Positions 7,217-16,800 of a stretch of DNA of 23,796 nt are shown here, piece by piece. This DNA is from Rikenellaceae bacterium. GTDB taxonomy: Bacteria; Bacteroidota; Bacteroidia; Bacteroidales; UBA932. The first letter of the stretch is position 1. Each line of letters starts with the position of its first letter. The stretch covers positions 1-23,796 of the forward strand of contig CAAFYX010000026.1 of NCBI GenBank assembly GCA_900767375.1, given 5' to 3'. The notes beneath the pieces were generated by a model. It ran no database searches, was not told where the DNA came from, and saw only the letters and a program-made list of their open reading frames with translations. Both the position numbers and the translations under genes were made by a program.

Positions 7217-9009
7217 CACTCGAAATGTTTCTTCACCGTGAATGAATAGCCATCATATACCCTGATATACTTCCGGATCCGGGCGGCGTCATAGGCCCCC
7301 TCGAACGGGTACTCCTCCCGCACAGTTTCATGGACTCCGTCAATCCTGAGGGCAGCATCGTCGCGGAGGTCGGGACGGACAAGGCTCATCAGGTACTCGG
7401 CATCCAGCCTGTCGTCAGGCATCCCGAGGTCCTCATACCTCTCCAGGTACCTGTACGCCGCGTTAAGGTACTTGTCAGTGAAAGTGCAGTTCACGAGCAC
7501 AGTGCCGTCCGGGCGGAGAGCGCTGGAGAACCCGTACAGCTGCGTCGAGACGAACTCGGCAGGAGCGGAGGCTCCCTCCACTATGAAGGAGAGCTCGTTG
7601 AAATTGAAATCCCTGTCATAAGGGACCTCCACTTCGAAATACTTGTATCCGTCCTTCACATAGGATGATATTTCAGCCGTACGGCGCCTTTCGAAATACT
7701 CATATATCTCATCCAGGGATGCCACCCAGATGTCGTCGCTCCCAGCCTTTCCGTATTTGCTGTAGATAGTCTCGAGCATATCCATATACCGCTGGTCCGG
7801 ACGGTGGGCGAACATGCCTACCAGCCTCGGGCTGTCAGAGGCATGCTCGGCCGCCAGTGCGCCGAGTACGTCCTCCACGGTATCGTTCATCGACCCGGCA
7901 TAGAAACTCCTTCCGGTCAAGGACCTGCTGTCGTCGAGGCTCAGGACTTCCACCTCTTCGTCATTGGTGGAAATGACACGTACCAGGTCGCATATCTCAC
8001 CGGCCTTCTGATAGAGAGGAAGGAGAGTGGGAACGGAAAGCACTTTCAAATGATATCCGGACTTGTCCAGAGTCTTGAGATAGTCCTGCCGGAATCCCTG
8101 GGCGATTTCATAGACAGAGCTTTCATCGAACATCGTGGAATCCACGCGATGGAACGCCAGGCCGTTGCCCATATCTATGAGATTCTGGACCTCATCCCAG
8201 CAGATATAAGGATTCCTGTAGTTCCGGGACTCATCATTAATGATTCCGTAAGGGTTGTACTGATTCCAGATGGAAGGGTTTATGGACTCCGTGAAAGTGA
8301 AAATCCTGTCATTGCCGCAGCCGTCGGTAATACAGAGCATATGGTCAGGCTGATGGCCCGAAGTACGCGGAAGGGCATAATGGAGGAACTCCTCATCGTC
8401 GATCCACCTGCCCCTGCAGAGTGAATAGATCCTCGACCAGCCGTTCACGTATGAGCCGTCCACACGGAAGGAGAATGCAAATCTCTTGTCATACATAAGC
8501 GGAGCCACCCTGGCGGAGATACCGCTGCCATCGGAGGATCCGAGCGGCACACGGAACATGAAACTCTCCTTGGCCGAAGAGCCTGCACGGGTCCTGAGAG
8601 CATCGTGTTCCTTCTCCCTCCGGGTATGGTCCTCCTGGTTCTCCGTGCTTGTGGTTATTTCGGCGGAAGCCCACATCGAGAAGGTGGAGCGGTGCGGGAT
8701 GGAATCGTGAAGGGCGCTGCTCTTAGCCATGAAACGTATCTTCATCTCAGCATCGCATGGAGTGTGCTTAACGAAACTTGCCGAGTGGAAAGGAAGATAC
8801 ATCATATCCGTAGTCTCCTTACCGTCAGCATCGGTGGTGGTGACGTACACATCGAAAAGGTCGAAGACGTCATCGGACACATCCACGTTGTACACTATAT
8901 ATCCGGGGAAACGCATCTTATCGCAGGAAACGAGAGAAATTGCTGACAATGAAAGGATTGCAGCAAGCAAAAAAAAGCGTGATACTTTTACTGAAAGATT
9001 TTTCTTCAT
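7216..9009 (-). CDS. Lipoprotein with probable degenerate polysaccharide-deacetylase-like domain
   Basis: A 597-residue secreted lipoprotein that I do not recognise with certainty. Residues 1-28 form a lipoprotein signal peptide (basic MKKNLSVKVSR, hydrophobic core) and LVSC places the lipidated cysteine at 29. The next part (about 35-170) looks like a beta-rich domain. From about 175, RFAFSFRVDGSYVNGW resembles the first motif of NodB-type deacetylases (normally TFDDG). Around 280-288, GNGLAFHRVD resembles the His-containing second motif, and DDIWVASLDEIYEYFERR near 437-454 resembles their C-terminal end. The canonical Asp-Asp pair and HxxxH are not intact, so activity is doubtful. The C-terminus adds another beta-type domain. 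The ATG at 9009 is preferred to the ATG at 9027 because it begins the signal peptide. It is coupled to the CDF gene by TGATG. Confidence 0.75.
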   Translation of the reverse strand: MKKNLSVKVSRFFLLAAILSLSAISLVSCDKMRFPGYIVYNVDVSDDVFDLFDVYVTTTDADGKETTDMMYLPFHSASFVKHTPCDAEMKIRFMAKSSALHDSIPHRSTFSMWASAEITTSTENQEDHTRREKEHDALRTRAGSSAKESFMFRVPLGSSDGSGISARVAPLMYDKRFAFSFRVDGSYVNGWSRIYSLCRGRWIDDEEFLHYALPRTSGHQPDHMLCITDGCGNDRIFTFTESINPSIWNQYNPYGIINDESRNYRNPYICWDEVQNLIDMGNGLAFHRVDSTMFDESSVYEIAQGFRQDYLKTLDKSGYHLKVLSVPTLLPLYQKAGEICDLVRVISTNDEEVEVLSLDDSRSLTGRSFYAGSMNDTVEDVLGALAAEHASDSPRLVGMFAHRPDQRYMDMLETIYSKYGKAGSDDIWVASLDEIYEYFERRRTAEISSYVKDGYKYFEVEVPYDRDFNFNELSFIVEGASAPAEFVSTQLYGFSSALRPDGTVLVNCTFTDKYLNAAYRYLERYEDLGMPDDRLDAEYLMSLVRPDLRDDAALRIDGVHETVREEYPFEGAYDAARIRKYIRVYDGYSFTVKKHFE

Positions 9010-9014
9010 AGCCG

Positions 9015-9022
9015 CAAAGTTA
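9015..9022 (-). promoter_or_regulatory. -7 promoter element of the lipoprotein gene
   Basis: TAACTTTG on the minus strand, followed by C, is a perfect TAnnTTTG element ending 5 bases before the ATG at 9009. Transcription would begin on or within a few bases of the ATG. No TTTG is seen at -33. It shares the 76-base divergent gap with the gmd promoter. Confidence 0.55.
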
Positions 9023-9030
9023 ATCAAAAA

Positions 9031-9061
9031 TTGTCACTCATAAATATATTCGCTATCTTTA
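9031..9061 (+). promoter_or_regulatory. Promoter of gmd-fcl
   Basis: TTG at 9031-9033 is followed after 20 bases by TATCTTTA at 9054-9061, one mismatch from TAnnTTTG. It lies 24 bases before the gmd ATG. Spacing and position fit the Bacteroidota consensus, and it overlaps the upstream region of the divergent lipoprotein promoter. Confidence 0.6.
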
Positions 9062-9085
9062 TGCCACCAAGAAATCAAACTGACT

Positions 9086-10171
9086 ATGAAGGTAGCACTA
9101 ATAACAGGCATCACGGGACAGGACGGCAGCTTCCTCGCCGAATTCCTCCTCGAAAAAGGATATGAAGTACACGGAATAATGAGACGCAGCTCGTCCTTCA
9201 ACACAGGAAGGATCGAACATCTGTACCTGGACGAATGGGTCCGTGACATGAAGGGGCACAGGCGGATAGAGCTCCACTACGGAGACATGACCGACAGCAG
9301 TTCGCTGGTCCGCATCCTGCAGCTCGTCCAGCCCGACGAGATCTACAACCTCGCCGCCCAGAGCCACGTGAAAGTCAGTTTCGACTGTCCTGAATACACA
9401 GCCGAAGCGGACGCAGTGGGAACCCTCAGACTTCTTGAAGCCGTCCGAATCCTCGGCCTTGAAAAGAAGACCAGGATCTACCAGGCATCCACTTCCGAGC
9501 TCTTCGGCCTCGTGCAGGAAGTGCCCCAGAAGGAGACCACCCCGTTCTACCCGCGCAGCCCGTACGGCGTCGCCAAGCAATACGCTTTCTGGATCATCAA
9601 GAACTACCGTGAAGCATACGGAATGTTCGCCGTGAACGGCATCCTCTTCAACCACGAGAGCGAGCGCCGCGGCGAAACCTTCGTCACCAGAAAGATCACC
9701 ATCGCCGCCGCCCGCATCGCCCAGGGCATGCAGGACAAGCTCTATCTGGGCAACCTCAACTCCCTGCGCGACTGGGGATACGCCAAGGACTACGTCGAGT
9801 GCATGTGGCTCATGCTCCAGAACGACAAGCCTGAGGACTTCGTGGTCGCCACGGGCGAATGCCACAGCGTACGCGAGTTCTGCACCCTCGCATTCAAAGA
9901 GGTCGGAATCAATCTCCGCTGGGAGGGAGAAGGAATCGACGAGCGCGGCATCGACATCGCTACAGGAAAGGTCCTCGTCGAGGTGGACCCTAAATACTTC
10001 CGTCCGTCAGAAGTCGACCATCTCCTCGGAGACCCTACAAAAGCCAGGACAGTCCTCGGCTGGAATCCTCAGAAGACCACGTTCGAGGAGCTGGTCAGGA
10101 TCATGGCACGCCACGACATGAAGTTCGTGCGCAAGCTCAAGGTCAAGGCTGAGATAGACAATATGGACTGA
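9086..10171 (+). CDS. gmd: GDP-mannose 4,6-dehydratase
   Basis: A 361-residue extended short-chain dehydrogenase that converts GDP-D-mannose to GDP-4-keto-6-deoxy-D-mannose, the first committed step to GDP-L-fucose. The NADP-binding glycine motif GITGQDG is at 8-14. STSELFG gives the catalytic Thr136 and Glu138, and SPYGVAKQYA gives Tyr160 and Lys164, each 4 residues offset from E. coli Gmd (132, 134, 156, 160). IMRRSSSFNTGRIEHLY and LFNHESERRGETFVTRKIT are diagnostic of the enzyme. The length is close to the 350-373 usual for the family. The ATG at 9086 follows a promoter. Its TGA is separated from the fcl ATG by 6 bases, so the pair is one operon supplying fucose for surface glycans. Confidence 0.97.
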   Translation: MKVALITGITGQDGSFLAEFLLEKGYEVHGIMRRSSSFNTGRIEHLYLDEWVRDMKGHRRIELHYGDMTDSSSLVRILQLVQPDEIYNLAAQSHVKVSFDCPEYTAEADAVGTLRLLEAVRILGLEKKTRIYQASTSELFGLVQEVPQKETTPFYPRSPYGVAKQYAFWIIKNYREAYGMFAVNGILFNHESERRGETFVTRKITIAAARIAQGMQDKLYLGNLNSLRDWGYAKDYVECMWLMLQNDKPEDFVVATGECHSVREFCTLAFKEVGINLRWEGEGIDERGIDIATGKVLVEVDPKYFRPSEVDHLLGDPTKARTVLGWNPQKTTFEELVRIMARHDMKFVRKLKVKAEIDNMD

Positions 10172-10177
10172 CACGCC

Positions 10178-11119
10178 ATGGAAAAGGACAGCAAGATCTA
10201 TGTCGCCGGACACCGCGGAATGGTGGGATCGGCCATCGTAAGGGAGCTTGAAAGGCAGGGATACACAAACATCGTCACCCGCACCCACAAGGAGCTCGAC
10301 CTCTGCCGCCAGGACCAGGTCGAAGCGTTCTTCGAGCAGGAGAAGCCGGAGTACGTCTTCCTTGCCGCCGCCAAGGTAGGCGGAATCGTTGCAAATCAGA
10401 ACGCCCTGGCCGACTTCATGTACGACAACATGATACTCGAGATGAACGTCATCCACTCCGCCTGGAAGAACGGCTGCAAGAAACTGGAATTCCTCGGATC
10501 GTCGTGCATCTACCCGCGCATGGCCCCACAGCCCATGAAGGAGTCCTGCCTGCTCACCAGCGAGCTGGAGAAGACCAACGAAGCCTACGCCCTCGCAAAG
10601 ATCAGCGGCCTGAAATACTGCGAGTTCCTCAACCGCCAGTACGGCACGGACTACATATCCGTCATGCCGACCAATCTCTACGGTCCGAATGACAACTACC
10701 ACCCGGAGCACTCACACGTCCTGCCGGCCCTGATCCGCCGCTTCCATGAAGCCAAGGTCAGCGGCGCGCCGAGCGTAACCTGCTGGGGCGACGGCTCGCC
10801 CCTGCGCGAGTTCCTCTACGTCGACGACCTCGCCAACCTCTGCGTCTTCCTGATGAACAGCTACAGCGGCAATGAAACCGTCAACGCCGGCACCGGCAAG
10901 GAGCTGACCATCAAGGCGTTGACCGAGCTCGTCGCCAAGGTCATCGGCTATGAAGGTGAAATAAAATGGGATACCACCCGTCCGAATGGTACCCCTAGAA
11001 AACTTCTCGATGTATCGAAGGCCGAGAAACTCGGCTGGAAATACAGGACCGAACTGGAGGATGGAATCCGCCTGAGCTATCAGGACTTCCTCACCAATCC
11101 TATGAGAGCCGAACGCTAG
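10178..11119 (+). CDS. fcl: GDP-L-fucose synthase (GDP-4-keto-6-deoxymannose epimerase/reductase)
   Basis: A 313-residue bifunctional enzyme (E. coli WcaG is 321) that epimerises and reduces the Gmd product to GDP-L-fucose using NADPH. Seen in the sequence: the nucleotide-binding motif AGHRGMVGSAI at 10-20, FLAAAKVGGI at 61-70, the SSCIYP motif with Ser108 and Cys110, and YALAK with Tyr137 and Lys141. These match the E. coli catalytic residues 107, 109, 136 and 140 with an offset of one. GSPLREFLYVDDLA near 208-221 is also typical. It lies 6 bases after gmd. Its TAG overlaps, on the opposite strand, the TAG of the DUF2207 gene: the palindrome CTAG at 11116-11119 ends both. Confidence 0.97.
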   Translation: MEKDSKIYVAGHRGMVGSAIVRELERQGYTNIVTRTHKELDLCRQDQVEAFFEQEKPEYVFLAAAKVGGIVANQNALADFMYDNMILEMNVIHSAWKNGCKKLEFLGSSCIYPRMAPQPMKESCLLTSELEKTNEAYALAKISGLKYCEFLNRQYGTDYISVMPTNLYGPNDNYHPEHSHVLPALIRRFHEAKVSGAPSVTCWGDGSPLREFLYVDDLANLCVFLMNSYSGNETVNAGTGKELTIKALTELVAKVIGYEGEIKWDTTRPNGTPRKLLDVSKAEKLGWKYRTELEDGIRLSYQDFLTNPMRAER

Positions 11120-12798
11120 CGCACTCCGCCTCCGTGGCCTCCGCCGTAGAAACCGCCGCCACCTCCGAATGAAGAATGGCCGCCGAAGCCGCCCCAGCTG
11201 CTTGAAGCAGTGCTGGTCGCAGGCTGGACATAACGTGCATTTGTGATGGAGCGTGCCATATTGTTTGTCATACGGATGACATCGTTCATCATAGGATAGT
11301 CATATACAACGACCTCCTCGAATGCCTGAGGATTGATGTCCTTGAGCTCCTTCGCCACCTTGTCGGCAATTCCGAACAGAGCGGCATAGACCATATAGTC
11401 CTGCCAGAGGCCCACTTCAGAGGACTCCCTTCTGTCCACGAGGGTATAGTCCCTGAGGAAATTCTTGAATCCGAACACCTGCCGGCATCCTTCATATCCC
11501 TTAGGAGTGAACTTCAGGCCGGCGAAGTCCCCTCTCGCAACGATCGAAGCCCTCGTGCTCTTCTCTATGCCGTCAGCCCAGGAACGGACCGCGGCCTTAT
11601 GGGCGTTCGAAGCTGACCATCTGGAGAACTCCTTGTCCTGAAGGATGACATCCGAGCCGCTCGCCTCCTTCATCATATCATAAAGGCCGCGCTCATGCTG
11701 ACCGAGCCCTGAAGGATCCTTTGTCTGATCGAAGAGGATCTCCACCCTCCCCTTGTCATCCTTCCTGGCTACGAGAAAGCCCTTCTGGAGGAGACGGAGT
11801 ATGATGGCTGAAGCGATGGCATTGCTCTGACGCTTGACTTCGAACTTGTTAAGGACGAAATCCGTCATATAGATGTCACCGTCATACGGGATATCCCTGT
11901 ACCAGTCCACCTTCTCCGGGTCCGAGCCGAGTATCTTGCGCTTCTGCCGTCTGGTAAGCCTGCCGGCATTCGCGAGCTTGACAAGCACGAAGAGCGGTAT
12001 CAGGACAAAGAACAGAAGCGAGGACAATGCATTGAGAAGCTGCTTCCAGAACGGCTCAGGCTCTGCGTCGCTGCCGAAATCAGCACCGACCAGCGCCCCG
12101 TCCAGGACCTCCTGGAAATCCTTCTCCACTGACATTCCAGGCTCGAACACGCCCTTGTCGAAGCAGAGAAGCGCAATGACCGAACTCATATACTGGAAAT
12201 GCTCGGTGGACTCGAAAACGGCCTTTCCGCCCTCAAACCCTGTGGTACCGGCATATCCGAAGCCCCACATACGCACCCAGGACGTATCCAAAGGGCTGTC
12301 AACAGCCTCGATACTTACCTTTACGTGTGCTGGAGGAAAATCCATCTCATCATTGACAAGCTGCAAATGGAGGTAGTCATAGTCGTTCAGGGACCTGACT
12401 GCATTGGTCATCAGATACTGGACAGTATACTGATGATGTCCGTAGCTTCCCAGTCCCCAGCAAAGCTCGACCCCGGAGGATGTGCGGTTGAATCCGCACC
12501 TGCCGGCCTTGTGCTTGAAGGACCAATCCACGTCCCACTCCTTCTCAAACTGGAACGGAACACCCTCCTCGTCCATCACGCTGAGGTCGGATATCACAGA
12601 ACCGCCGAGATTCTCACGGGGCACATAGACTTCAGTCCCCTTCTCTGCGGTCATATCCCATATTTCCTTGACCACGGCGCTTCCGTCCTTGTAAAGACGG
12701 ACATTGACACTGATGTCGTGGATGTCCCAGTCATCAGCGAAAACAGCACTGGCGAAAGCCAATGCTGCTATGAAAGTGAGTGCAAAACGCCTCATCAT
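11116..12798 (-). CDS. DUF2207 domain membrane protein with Gly-rich tail
   Basis: A 560-residue exported membrane protein resembling the DUF2207 family, whose molecular role is unknown. Residues 1-21 are a signal peptide with SAVFA before the probable cleavage at Asp22. Residues 22 to about 245 form the extracytoplasmic beta domain (DISVNVRLYKDGSAVVKEIWDM near the start is family-typical). A membrane helix follows at about 253-276, then a basic stop-transfer LTRRQKRK and a large cytoplasmic region with YMTDFVLNKFEVKRQSNAIASAIILRLLQKGF. The last 27 residues are nearly all Gly, Ser, Phe and His (SSFGGGGGFYGGG). The ATG at 12798 overlaps the lemA stop by 4 bases (ATGA), showing tight coupling. 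LemA and DUF2207 or TPM-domain proteins are common neighbours in bacteria. Confidence 0.88.
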   Translation of the reverse strand: MMRRFALTFIAALAFASAVFADDWDIHDISVNVRLYKDGSAVVKEIWDMTAEKGTEVYVPRENLGGSVISDLSVMDEEGVPFQFEKEWDVDWSFKHKAGRCGFNRTSSGVELCWGLGSYGHHQYTVQYLMTNAVRSLNDYDYLHLQLVNDEMDFPPAHVKVSIEAVDSPLDTSWVRMWGFGYAGTTGFEGGKAVFESTEHFQYMSSVIALLCFDKGVFEPGMSVEKDFQEVLDGALVGADFGSDAEPEPFWKQLLNALSSLLFFVLIPLFVLVKLANAGRLTRRQKRKILGSDPEKVDWYRDIPYDGDIYMTDFVLNKFEVKRQSNAIASAIILRLLQKGFLVARKDDKGRVEILFDQTKDPSGLGQHERGLYDMMKEASGSDVILQDKEFSRWSASNAHKAAVRSWADGIEKSTRASIVARGDFAGLKFTPKGYEGCRQVFGFKNFLRDYTLVDRRESSEVGLWQDYMVYAALFGIADKVAKELKDINPQAFEEVVVYDYPMMNDVIRMTNNMARSITNARYVQPATSTASSSWGGFGGHSSFGGGGGFYGGGHGGGVR

Positions 12799-13343
12799 AT
12801 CTTCATTGAAGGCATCTCTGTCTTGCCCACAGGCTCGGAGAGATATTCCCTGGTGCTGAATCCCAGCATACCTGCGATAAGTGATGCAGGGAACATACGG
12901 ATCTCGTTGTTGTACTTGGTCACGGTGTCGTTGAAGGTCATGCGGCTCATGCGGACCTGGTTCTCGTACATATTGACGCTGTCCATAGCCTTGGCATAGT
13001 TCTCATTGGCCTTGAGCTCAGGATACTGCTCGGCAACGAGATTGATGTTCTTCACGAGTCCCGAGAGAGCCTGCTCCTGGGCCTCGACCTCTGAAGCGGT
13101 GCTGGATCCGTTGACCGGACGTCTCTGGGCGATGATGTCCTTGAGAGTGTTGTACTCATGCTCGTTGTAGGACTTCACAAGCTCCACGAGAGCTGTGAGC
13201 GCATCCCAGCGGCTGTTCTGCTGAACACCGATCTGGCTGAGAGCATTCTTGCAGAGCTCATCCTTCTGGACGAGCCTGCGCTGCACGCTGATACCCCACA
13301 GTACAATGAGGGCGACAACGGCTAATATTATCAGCAAAGTCAT
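12795..13343 (-). CDS. lemA: LemA family protein
   Basis: A 182-residue LemA homologue: one N-terminal membrane helix (about residues 2-19, with a very short outer end) followed by a helical-bundle domain. Family motifs are visible: RRLVQKDELCKNALSQIGVQQNSRWDALTALVELVKSY early on, QEQALSGLVKNINLVAEQYPELKANENY in the middle, and ARMTFND-like SRMTFNDTVTKYNNEIRMFPASLIAGMLGF towards the end. The function is not established for any member. It sits 15 bases downstream of the bactofilin gene and overlaps the DUF2207 gene by 4 bases, so the three probably form a unit. Length is typical of the family (180-200). Confidence 0.93.
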   Translation of the reverse strand: MTLLIILAVVALIVLWGISVQRRLVQKDELCKNALSQIGVQQNSRWDALTALVELVKSYNEHEYNTLKDIIAQRRPVNGSSTASEVEAQEQALSGLVKNINLVAEQYPELKANENYAKAMDSVNMYENQVRMSRMTFNDTVTKYNNEIRMFPASLIAGMLGFSTREYLSEPVGKTEMPSMKI

Positions 13344-13358
13344 GGTCTGTCAGGTATA

Positions 13359-13829
13359 TTATTTACGCATAGGCTGTACCGGAGCCTGAGGTGCAGGAGA
13401 TGCAGCAGGCTGGGACATCCTGGCAGCCTCCTTGAGGGACTGCACGGTAGGGTCGTTGGCGAGCATCTTCTCGAACTCCGCCTCGTTGACCATATGGCAG
13501 GAGCCGTCGACCATGGAGTCGAGGTCGACCTGGAGCCTCTTCACGTGGAGTTCTCCCTTGACCTTGGCGCTGTTCTTGAGGAAGAGGGTGTCCTTTACAT
13601 AGAAGTTTCCTTCGAGGGAACCCCAGAAGTCAACGTTCGTACAGATGATGTCACCCTTGATGTAAGCCTTCTCGCCTACAACCACTCTGCCTTCGGAGTA
13701 GATCTTGCCTTCGAAGAAGCCGTCGATGCGGATGTCATTCTTTGATGCGATTTCACCTTTGACTACGGTGCATCCTGAGATTCTGCTGATCTCATTAACG
13801 TTTACGTTAGTTTCCATTTTTGTTGCCAT
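13359..13829 (-). CDS. Bactofilin (polymer-forming cytoskeletal protein)
   Basis: A 156-residue bactofilin. These proteins self-assemble into membrane-associated filaments without nucleotide and organise cell-wall or envelope enzymes. Residues 14-110 or so form the right-handed beta-helix with the recurring hydrophobic/Gly pattern: ISGCTVVKGEIASKNDIRIDG, then FEGKIYSEGRVVVGEKAYIKGDI, SLEGNFYVKDTLFLKNSAKVKGEL. The C-terminal tail is unordered and rich in Pro, Ala and Gln (SQPAASPAPQAPVQPMRK), as is usual. The ATG at 13829 gives MATKMETNVNVNE; the ATG at 13817 (M5) is an alternative. It lies 48 bases after the secA stop and 15 before lemA. Confidence 0.93.
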   Translation of the reverse strand: MATKMETNVNVNEISRISGCTVVKGEIASKNDIRIDGFFEGKIYSEGRVVVGEKAYIKGDIICTNVDFWGSLEGNFYVKDTLFLKNSAKVKGELHVKRLQVDLDSMVDGSCHMVNEAEFEKMLANDPTVQSLKEAARMSQPAASPAPQAPVQPMRK

Positions 13830-13877
13830 ATCAAAAAATTTTATACTCGGGATTAGTTTTAATAATTAATTATGTCG

Positions 13878-16800
13878 TTACTGAAGTTTGCCGTGGCAGT
13901 TCTTGTACTTGAGTCCGCTTCCGCAAGGGCAAGGGTCGTTCCTGCCCACCTGCTTGTCCACCCTGATCGGGGAATTCGACTTCTGCTCACCATTGGTGGA
14001 GAGGTTGTCATGCTGGGTGCGCATCTGGGACATGTCGGTGCGGCGAGGGGCCTGGGTCCTCTGAGGTGCATCCTCCCTGAGAGGGATGAAGGCACGGAGG
14101 AGGAAGGAGAGTACGTCCTGGTTCAGGCTCGTAAGCATGTCTGCAAAGAGGTTGTAAGCCTCGAGCTTGTAGACCACGAGAGGGTCCTTCTGCTCGTAGG
14201 ATGCGTTCTGGACGCTCTGCTTGAGGTCGTCCATCTCGCGGAGATGCTCTTTCCAGTGCTCGTCGATCTGATACAGGATGATGGTCTGGCTGAGACGCTT
14301 GGCCACTTCGCGTGACTCGGTCTCATATGCGCGTTTGAGGTCCACTGAAAGGTTCAGGACCTTGCGGCCGTCACTTATTGGAAGGGCGATGTTCTGATAC
14401 ATCGATCCCTGCTTTTCGTATACCTGGGCGATGATAGGGGCAACCTTGCTCACGAGGGCGTCCATACGTCTGTTGTAGACGTCGAGCATGTGCTCGCAGA
14501 GCTTGTCGGCGATCTCCTGATCCTTCGCCTTCGAATAGAACTCCTCGTCGAATCCGAGGTCGATGGAGAGCTTGGCCATGATGGTCTGCTCGAAGTCCTC
14601 GTAGTTCATTCCTTCGCAGCTCTCCACGATGATGGCGGCGGTATCGGTCATCATGTTCATCACATCGATCTCGATACGCTCGCCGGAGATGGCGTTGCGG
14701 CGGCGGGAGTAGATGGCCTCCCTCTGATAGTTCATCACGTCATCGTACTCGAGGAGTCTCTTACGGATACCGAAGTTGTTCTCCTCCACCTTTTTCTGTG
14801 CCTTCTCGATGGCGCTCGAGAGCATGGAGGCTTCGAGGGCCTCGTCATCGGCCATGCCCAGTCTGTCGACCACACCTGCAATCTTCTCCGAACCGAAAAG
14901 GCGCATGAGCTTGTCCTCGAGGGAGATGTAGAAAGTGGAGCTTCCCGGGTCGCCCTGACGGCCTGCACGGCCTCGGAGCTGACGGTCGACGCGGCGGGAG
15001 TCGTGTCTCTCAGTACCGATGATGGCCAGTCCGCCACAGTCCTTCACCTCCTGAGGGAGCTTGATATCGGTACCACGGCCTGCCATGTTGGTGGCGATGG
15101 TCACAGCGGAAGTCTGACCGGCCTGGGCCACGATCTCAGCCTCACGCGCATGCTCCTTGGCATTCAGCACATTGTGCTTTATGCCCCGGAGACGGAGCAT
15201 ACGGCTGAGGAGCTCGGAGGTCTCCACGTCAGTGGTACCCACGAGCACCGGACGGCCGGCCTTGGAGAGCTCGACGACGCGGTTTATTACAGCGGCGTAC
15301 TTGGCTTTCTTTGTCTTGTATATAAGGTCTTCCTGATCGTCGCGGATGACCGGACGGTTCGTAGGGATGACGACTACATCGAGCTTGTAGATGCTCCAGA
15401 ACTCACCCGCCTCGGTCTCGGCGGTACCTGTCATACCGGCAAGCTTGTGATACATCCTGAAGTAGTTCTGCAGGGTGATGGTGGCGAAGGTCTGGGTGGC
15501 AGCCTCGACCTTTACGTTCTCCTTGGCCTCCACGGCCTGATGGAGACCGTCGCTCCAGCGGCGTCCTTCCATGATACGGCCGGTGGACTCGTCGACGATT
15601 TTGATCTTGTTGTCATCGGAGATGATGTAGTCGACGTCCTTCTGGAACATTGCATAGGCCTTGAGGAGCTGCTCCACCACGTGGACGCGCTCACTCTTGA
15701 GGGAGAAGTCCTCCATAAGGGCATCCTTCTTCTCCTGCTTTTCGGCCAGGGAGATGTCTTCGGCCATGATTTCGGCGGTCTTCGCGCCTACGTCAGGGAG
15801 GAGGAAGAAGTCTTCGTTGCCCACGGACTGGGCGAGCATGGCATCACCCTTGTCGGTCTTGATGACGGAGTGCTGCTGCTCGTTGATGACGAAGTAGAGG
15901 TCGTCGGTGACGACAGGCATCTCCTTCTCATTGTCCTGCATATAGTAGTTCTCCACTCTCTGGAGAAGGGCTTTCATGCCTGGTTCGCTGAGGAACTTGA
16001 TAAGCGGCTGGTACTTCGGCAGGCCCTTGTGGGCGCGCAGGAGAAGCTTTCCACCTTCCTGCTCGTCGCCTGCGGCGATGAGTTTCTTCGCCTCGTTCAG
16101 GCACTGGGTGACGAGGGTGCGCTGGCTGTTGTACAGGCGCTCCACGAAAGGCTTGAACTCTGCATACTGGGCATCGTCCTCGGCCTTGGCCACAGGTCCT
16201 GAAATGATGAGAGGGGTACGGGCGTCGTCGATGAGCACGGAGTCGACCTCATCGACGATGGCGAAATGGTGCTTGCGCTGAACGAGGTCAGCGGAGCGCA
16301 TGGCCATATTGTCACGGAGGTAGTCGAAGCCGAACTCGTTGTTCGTACCGAATGTGATGTCGCAGTCGTAGGCGCGCTTGCGCTCGTCGCTGTTCGGCTG
16401 ATGCTTGTCGATGGAGTCCACCCTGAGACCGTGGAACATGTAGAGAGGTCCCATCCACTCGGAGTCACGCTTGGAGAGGTAGTCGTTCACGGTCACGACG
16501 TGCACACCCTTGCCTGCGAGGGCATTGAGGAACACAGGGAGCGTGGCGACGAGGGTCTTTCCCTCTCCGGTGGCCATCTCGGCGATCTTTCCCTGATGGA
16601 GGATCGTGCCGCCGATGAGCTGGACGTTGTAGTGGACCATGTCCCAGGTGACTTCGTTGCCTCCGGCGAGCCAGTGGTTCTGATAGATGGCCTTGTCACC
16701 CTCTATGCGGACGAAATCCTTGTTTATGCTGAGGTCGCGGTCGAACTGGGTCGCCGTGACTTCGATGGTTGGATTCTCCGCAAACCTGCGGGCGGTGGAT

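Noticed and set aside
14490..16202. 570-codon open frame on the plus strand
   Set aside because: It lies wholly antisense to secA, reads as low-complexity Leu/Val/His/Gly-rich protein without motifs, and has no promoter. It is a codon-bias shadow.
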